Origin: Sphingomonas koreensis | Lineage (GTDB): Bacteria > Pseudomonadota > Alphaproteobacteria > Sphingomonadales > Sphingomonadaceae | Assembly (NCBI GenBank): GCA_006438735.1 | Contig: RCZF01000001.1 | Span: 434,001-498,000 of the forward strand | DNA length: 64,000 nucleotides | Reading direction: 5' to 3' | The notes under the pieces: generated by a model | What the model was told of the DNA's origin: nothing | The model's database searches: none | The model's input: the letters and a program-made list of their open reading frames with translations, nothing else | In this document: one piece after another, positions 61,002 to 64,000 of the stretch | Layout: every line of letters starts with the position of its first letter | How positions within the stretch are numbered: the first letter of the stretch is position 1 | Translations under genes and position numbers: made by a program

Positions 61002-62603
61002 ATGTTAGAGACTTTCCACCAGTTTATCTCGGGGCGCTACGAGCCCCACGGTTACTGTCTGCTGTGGCAGCCGGCGCTCATCTGGACCCATGTCATTTCG
61101 GACGGGTTGATCGCCGCTGCCTATTTCTCCATCCCGCTCGCGCTGGTGCGATTGGTTAAGCGCCGCACCGATATCACCTTCGGTTGGATGATCTGGCTTT
61201 TCGCGCTATTCATCCTGGCCTGCGGCGCCACCCACCTGATGGGCATATGGAATTTGTGGCACGGCGATTACGGCTTCGAGGCGCTCGTCAAGGCGATCAC
61301 CGCTGCGGCTTCGGTGCCAACGGCGATCCTGCTGTGGCGCCTGATCCCCCACGCGTTGGCGATCGCGTCTCCGGCGCAACTTCAGGAAATCAACGACCAG
61401 CTTCGGGCTTCCGTCGCCGCCCGTGATGCCGCTGTAGCGCGGCTCCAGTCCGAAATTGCGCAGCGCGAACGGGCGGAAGCGGCGCTCGTCCAGGCGCAGA
61501 AAATGGATGCGATCGGTCAGCTTACCGGCGGCATCGCGCATGACTTCAACAATTTGCTCCAGGCAGTGGGGGGCAATCTCGATCTGATCCGCTCGCATCC
61601 TGAAAATCCGGAAAAAATCGCGCGGTGGATCACCAATGCGAGTAGCGGCGTCGCCAGAGGTACGAAACTCGCGAGCCAGCTTCTGGCTTTCTCGCGCACG
61701 CAACGGCTTGAGCTTCGACCGGTCGAACTCAACGCGCTGATCCACGGCATGCGCGAACTCCTCGCATCCAGCCTTGGCGCGCTGGTGAGATACGAACTCG
61801 ACCTCGAGCCGGAGCTTTGTCATGTCTGTGGCGACGCGACGCAGCTCGAACTCGTCATTCTCAACCTTGCGATCAACGCACGCGACGCCATGCCGCAGGG
61901 CGGCACGCTCCGGATCGCAACCCGGTCGGTAACGCTTGACGGCGGCGACGGCGATCTACCCGCCGGCGACTTTGTCGAGCTCGCCATTACCGATACTGGC
62001 ACTGGCATGCCGCCCGAAGTGGCGGCGCGTGCCATGGATCCCTTCTTCACCACCAAGGAAGTCGGCGCCGGGACCGGGTTGGGTCTGAGCATGGCGTTCG
62101 GCGTTGCGACCCAGTCGGGCGGGACGCTGCGGCTGCAATCGATCGTCGGCGAGGGGACACGCATAACGCTCTTGTTGCCGTGTACTGCAGCCAAGCCAGC
62201 GTCGGTGCCGGCGATACGGACCACGGCCGCCGTCTCGGGCGATGGCGTCCGAGGCCGCCCTATTGCGGTCATCGACGACGATCTGGACGTGCGAACGTTC
62301 GTCGCGGATTGCCTGACCGCGCAAGGCGCCGTGTGTCAGATCTTCGAAAACGGCGAGACGTTCCTGGCTCAGTTCGAAACCTCTAGCGTGGAGCTTGTGC
62401 TCCTCGATTTTGCCATGCCGGGACTTAGCGGAGCCGAAGTCGCGCGCCGGATCAGGCTGGTCGATCCGCAGCTGCCTGTCGTTATCATGACGGGCTACGC
62501 CGATAGCGCCTCACTCGACGAGATACTCGGCGACGTCAGGGTGATCCGAAAGCCATTCAGCGCCGATGCGTTGCTGCGCGCAGTCGGCTCCGGCGCGGAC
62601 TGA
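61002..62603 (+). CDS. Hybrid sensor histidine kinase with ETR1-like (ethylene receptor) membrane domain
   Basis: 533 residues. Residues ~27-115 form three membrane helices that carry D34, Y41, I71, C74 and H78. These are the spacings of Asp25, Tyr32, Ile62, Cys65 and His69, the copper and ethylene-binding residues of plant ETR1; the core reads ILACGATHLMGIWNLWH. A coiled coil (~125-165) leads to the kinase: H180 in GGIAHDFNNLLQ, N-box LNLAINARDAMPQGG, TDTGTGMPP and a GAGTGLGLSM lid. A REC domain (~400-533) has the acidic pocket VIDDDLDVR, D469 in LLDFAMPG, and RKPF. Likely senses ethylene or copper and phosphorylates its own receiver. Confidence 0.9.
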   Translation: MLETFHQFISGRYEPHGYCLLWQPALIWTHVISDGLIAAAYFSIPLALVRLVKRRTDITFGWMIWLFALFILACGATHLMGIWNLWHGDYGFEALVKAITAAASVPTAILLWRLIPHALAIASPAQLQEINDQLRASVAARDAAVARLQSEIAQRERAEAALVQAQKMDAIGQLTGGIAHDFNNLLQAVGGNLDLIRSHPENPEKIARWITNASSGVARGTKLASQLLAFSRTQRLELRPVELNALIHGMRELLASSLGALVRYELDLEPELCHVCGDATQLELVILNLAINARDAMPQGGTLRIATRSVTLDGGDGDLPAGDFVELAITDTGTGMPPEVAARAMDPFFTTKEVGAGTGLGLSMAFGVATQSGGTLRLQSIVGEGTRITLLLPCTAAKPASVPAIRTTAAVSGDGVRGRPIAVIDDDLDVRTFVADCLTAQGAVCQIFENGETFLAQFETSSVELVLLDFAMPGLSGAEVARRIRLVDPQLPVVIMTGYADSASLDEILGDVRVIRKPFSADALLRAVGSGAD

Positions 62604-62774
62604 GAGATCGCCATAGTGATCGAGACCGCCCGGAAACATTTCGTCGCGTCCGATTTCCCGCATTATTATTCGCCGCCGGTTGGTCACACGCCGAGCCGGC
62701 GAAGTTGATTGCCCTGCGTCACCGCCAGCCGCCTGCTCCGTTGCGCCGGTTCGGCCGCGCGCCAGCGCCGACGG

Positions 62775-63023
62775 CTAAAGCGGTTCTGCTTCCAATCGTG
62801 TGCTCAGCCAATCGTCGAGCGAGGCGATGTCTGGAAACGGGTCTTTCCTGATCGGCACATAGACGTTGAAGACCGTTTCGATGAACCACCACCCGGACTG
62901 GTCTCCATGCATCGCGCCCAGTTCGGTGATGACTGCAACCAGCGCGCCGCCACGCAGTACCAGCATGCCGGAACCGTCGCCAGTATCGACATCGAGCGCG
63001 ATCGGACTGAACTGCAAACCCAT
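62775..63023 (-). CDS. Small hypothetical protein downstream of Crp/Fnr
   Basis: 82 residues from Met 63023, 4 nt after the Crp/Fnr stop. Reads SPIALDVDTGDGSGMLVLRGGALVAVITELG and ETVFNVYVPIRKDPFPDI, a compact beta-rich fold. Longer starts would overlap the regulator gene. Unknown family; probably co-transcribed with the regulator. Confidence 0.55.
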   Translation of the reverse strand: MGLQFSPIALDVDTGDGSGMLVLRGGALVAVITELGAMHGDQSGWWFIETVFNVYVPIRKDPFPDIASLDDWLSTRLEAEPL

Positions 63024-63027
63024 CCCG

Positions 63028-63759
63028 TCATCCGGCCAGGTGAAGATACGACGGATCGAAGCCGGCAACGCGCCGCATTCGGCCCCAATCGGTAATCCGA
63101 ACTTCTCGCTTGTCACGCAAGATGACGCCGCGCGCACCTAGCGATCGAAGCATCCGATTGACATGGACCGAGGTCAGCCCCGTCGCATCGGCAATCTGCT
63201 CCTGCGTCATTGGGAGTTCAAAACAATCGGGCGATCCCAGTCCAGCCGCTTCGCGTCGGGCGGCGAATTCGCAGAGCATGTGCGCAACCCGCGCCACTGC
63301 GTCGCGACGACCGACGTTCAACACCCACTCACGAAACACCGACGCGTCGACCAGCGCATGACGCCAGACCGCCTTGCGGATGGCCGGACGCTCATTGAGC
63401 AGATGCTGCATCGATTGCTTGGGGGCCCAAGCAACGGTTGCAGTGGTGATCGTCTGTACATTGTGATCCGCCAGTTCGAGCTCGACATATTGCGCATCGA
63501 GTAAATCGCCGGGGATGTGGAAGGAGACGATCTGGCGCAAGCCCTTCGATGTGATCTTGTGACGGCACGCATAGCCATCGAGCAGCATGCAACAGCTGTC
63601 GGGACGGGCGCCCTCGCGGACTAGATAGTCATTGGCGGGGTGTATTGCCGTTTCCACCGGCAAGGCTCGAAACGCGGCGCGATCGGCCATTGAGAATTCG
63701 CAGATCCGCGCAAGGTTGGCAATGACGCTGTCGAGCGCCTCGGCGGCGTCGCTGCTCAT
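63028..63759 (-). CDS. Crp/Fnr-family transcriptional regulator
   Basis: 243 residues from Met 63759. The effector barrel (SCCMLLDGYACRHKITSKGLRQIVSFHIPGDLLD, landmark ~50-85) is followed by a winged helix MTQEQIADATGLTSVHVNRMLRSLGARGV. Close in sequence to the regulator at 16975 (shared TQEQIADxxGLTSVHVNR and FDPSYLH ending). No Fe-S cysteines. Its upstream side reaches the window edge without another gene seen. Confidence 0.9.
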   Translation of the reverse strand: MSSDAAEALDSVIANLARICEFSMADRAAFRALPVETAIHPANDYLVREGARPDSCCMLLDGYACRHKITSKGLRQIVSFHIPGDLLDAQYVELELADHNVQTITTATVAWAPKQSMQHLLNERPAIRKAVWRHALVDASVFREWVLNVGRRDAVARVAHMLCEFAARREAAGLGSPDCFELPMTQEQIADATGLTSVHVNRMLRSLGARGVILRDKREVRITDWGRMRRVAGFDPSYLHLAG

Positions 63760-64000
63760 CGGCCCGCTCCGCTTCCTGGCGACGTCCACCAGATTGAACG
63801 CCGCGTCGTCAGGCGCATTGATCGCTCGGGCCTGTTGCGCTCGACGCCGGCTCGTAAAGATCCGCCATCCGGCAGTGAACTGACGCCACGGCAGCGTACT
63901 GAGCGTCTTGGGCGCGCGCGCGCTCTTCGCGCATGCGACGCCGAAAGTATGCGATGCCGTCTTTTTCCCATGCACATGCCGCCTTTGTGATCTGCAGCCG

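Noticed and set aside
1..64000. tRNA, rRNA, CRISPR arrays, integrase or att sites
   Set aside because: Looked for, none seen. The accessory region 9-25 kb therefore has no visible integration boundary apart from the insertion sequence.

Overview
The window is high-GC DNA that reads like a sphingomonad alphaproteobacterium (Sphingomonas or a close relative). Pointers are HWE/HisKA_2 kinases, a FecI-FecR-TonB receptor set tied to a lasso peptide isopeptidase, a ROSE-type leader in front of hsp20, and many small DUF proteins typical of sphingomonads (DUF6894, DUF6961, DUF6582, DUF3597, DUF3606, DUF4126). No rRNA, tRNA or CRISPR array was seen.

Layout. (1) 1-9.2 kb, + strand: the end of an oxidoreductase, then a run with an HWE kinase, a cupin-catalase fusion, an AhpD-like protein, an alpha/beta hydrolase and an FMN reductase. 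An EmrB-EmrA-NodT type efflux operon with 4-nt overlaps follows. (2) 9.3-25 kb: an accessory region. It holds a compact ubiquitin-like operon on the - strand (tandem-ubiquitin protein, ThiF/E1, DUF6527, Cys-rich protein), divergent from an XRE regulator plus ImmA/IrrE peptidase, with a palindrome in the shared promoter. Next come a methyltransferase-like/AlkB pair between degenerate direct repeats, Crp/Fnr regulators, a second HWE kinase, a MerR-TipAS regulator, an AT-rich lipoprotein patch, an IS1182-type insertion sequence and an MNT-HEPN fusion. (3) 25.4-35.3 kb: a complete proteobacterial lasso peptide cluster. FecI, FecR, TonB receptor and isopeptidase on the + strand converge on precursor A, B and C on the - strand, with a GntR regulator behind. 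The 36-residue precursor gene (34482-34592) was found by reading the DNA between GntR and B. (4) 35.4-49.9 kb: mostly small regulators, stress and membrane proteins: LuxR-type regulators, PilZ, Hsp20 under a predicted RNA thermometer, a thermonuclease-like protein, a second AlkB and an SDR. (5) 50.1-60.9 kb: a concentration of DNA repair genes (LigC-type ligase, LigD without its phosphoesterase domain, Xth, alkyladenine glycosylase, DUF763, DUF72) mixed with small conserved proteins. (6) 61-63.8 kb: a hybrid sensor kinase whose membrane domain carries the ethylene-receptor copper-site residues at exact ETR1 spacing, then a Crp/Fnr regulator.

The most interesting systems are the ubiquitin-like operon with its XRE/ImmA control pair (a likely antiviral or stress conjugation system), the lasso peptide with a predicted 8-residue ring, the ETR1-like sensor kinase, and a chimeric gene joining half a histidine phosphatase to the end of an NAD(P)HX dehydratase. 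Several genes are broken by a shift of one or two bases; at least two shifts fall in short T runs, so some may be assembly errors rather than real pseudogenes. All functional calls come from reading motifs; no database search was run.
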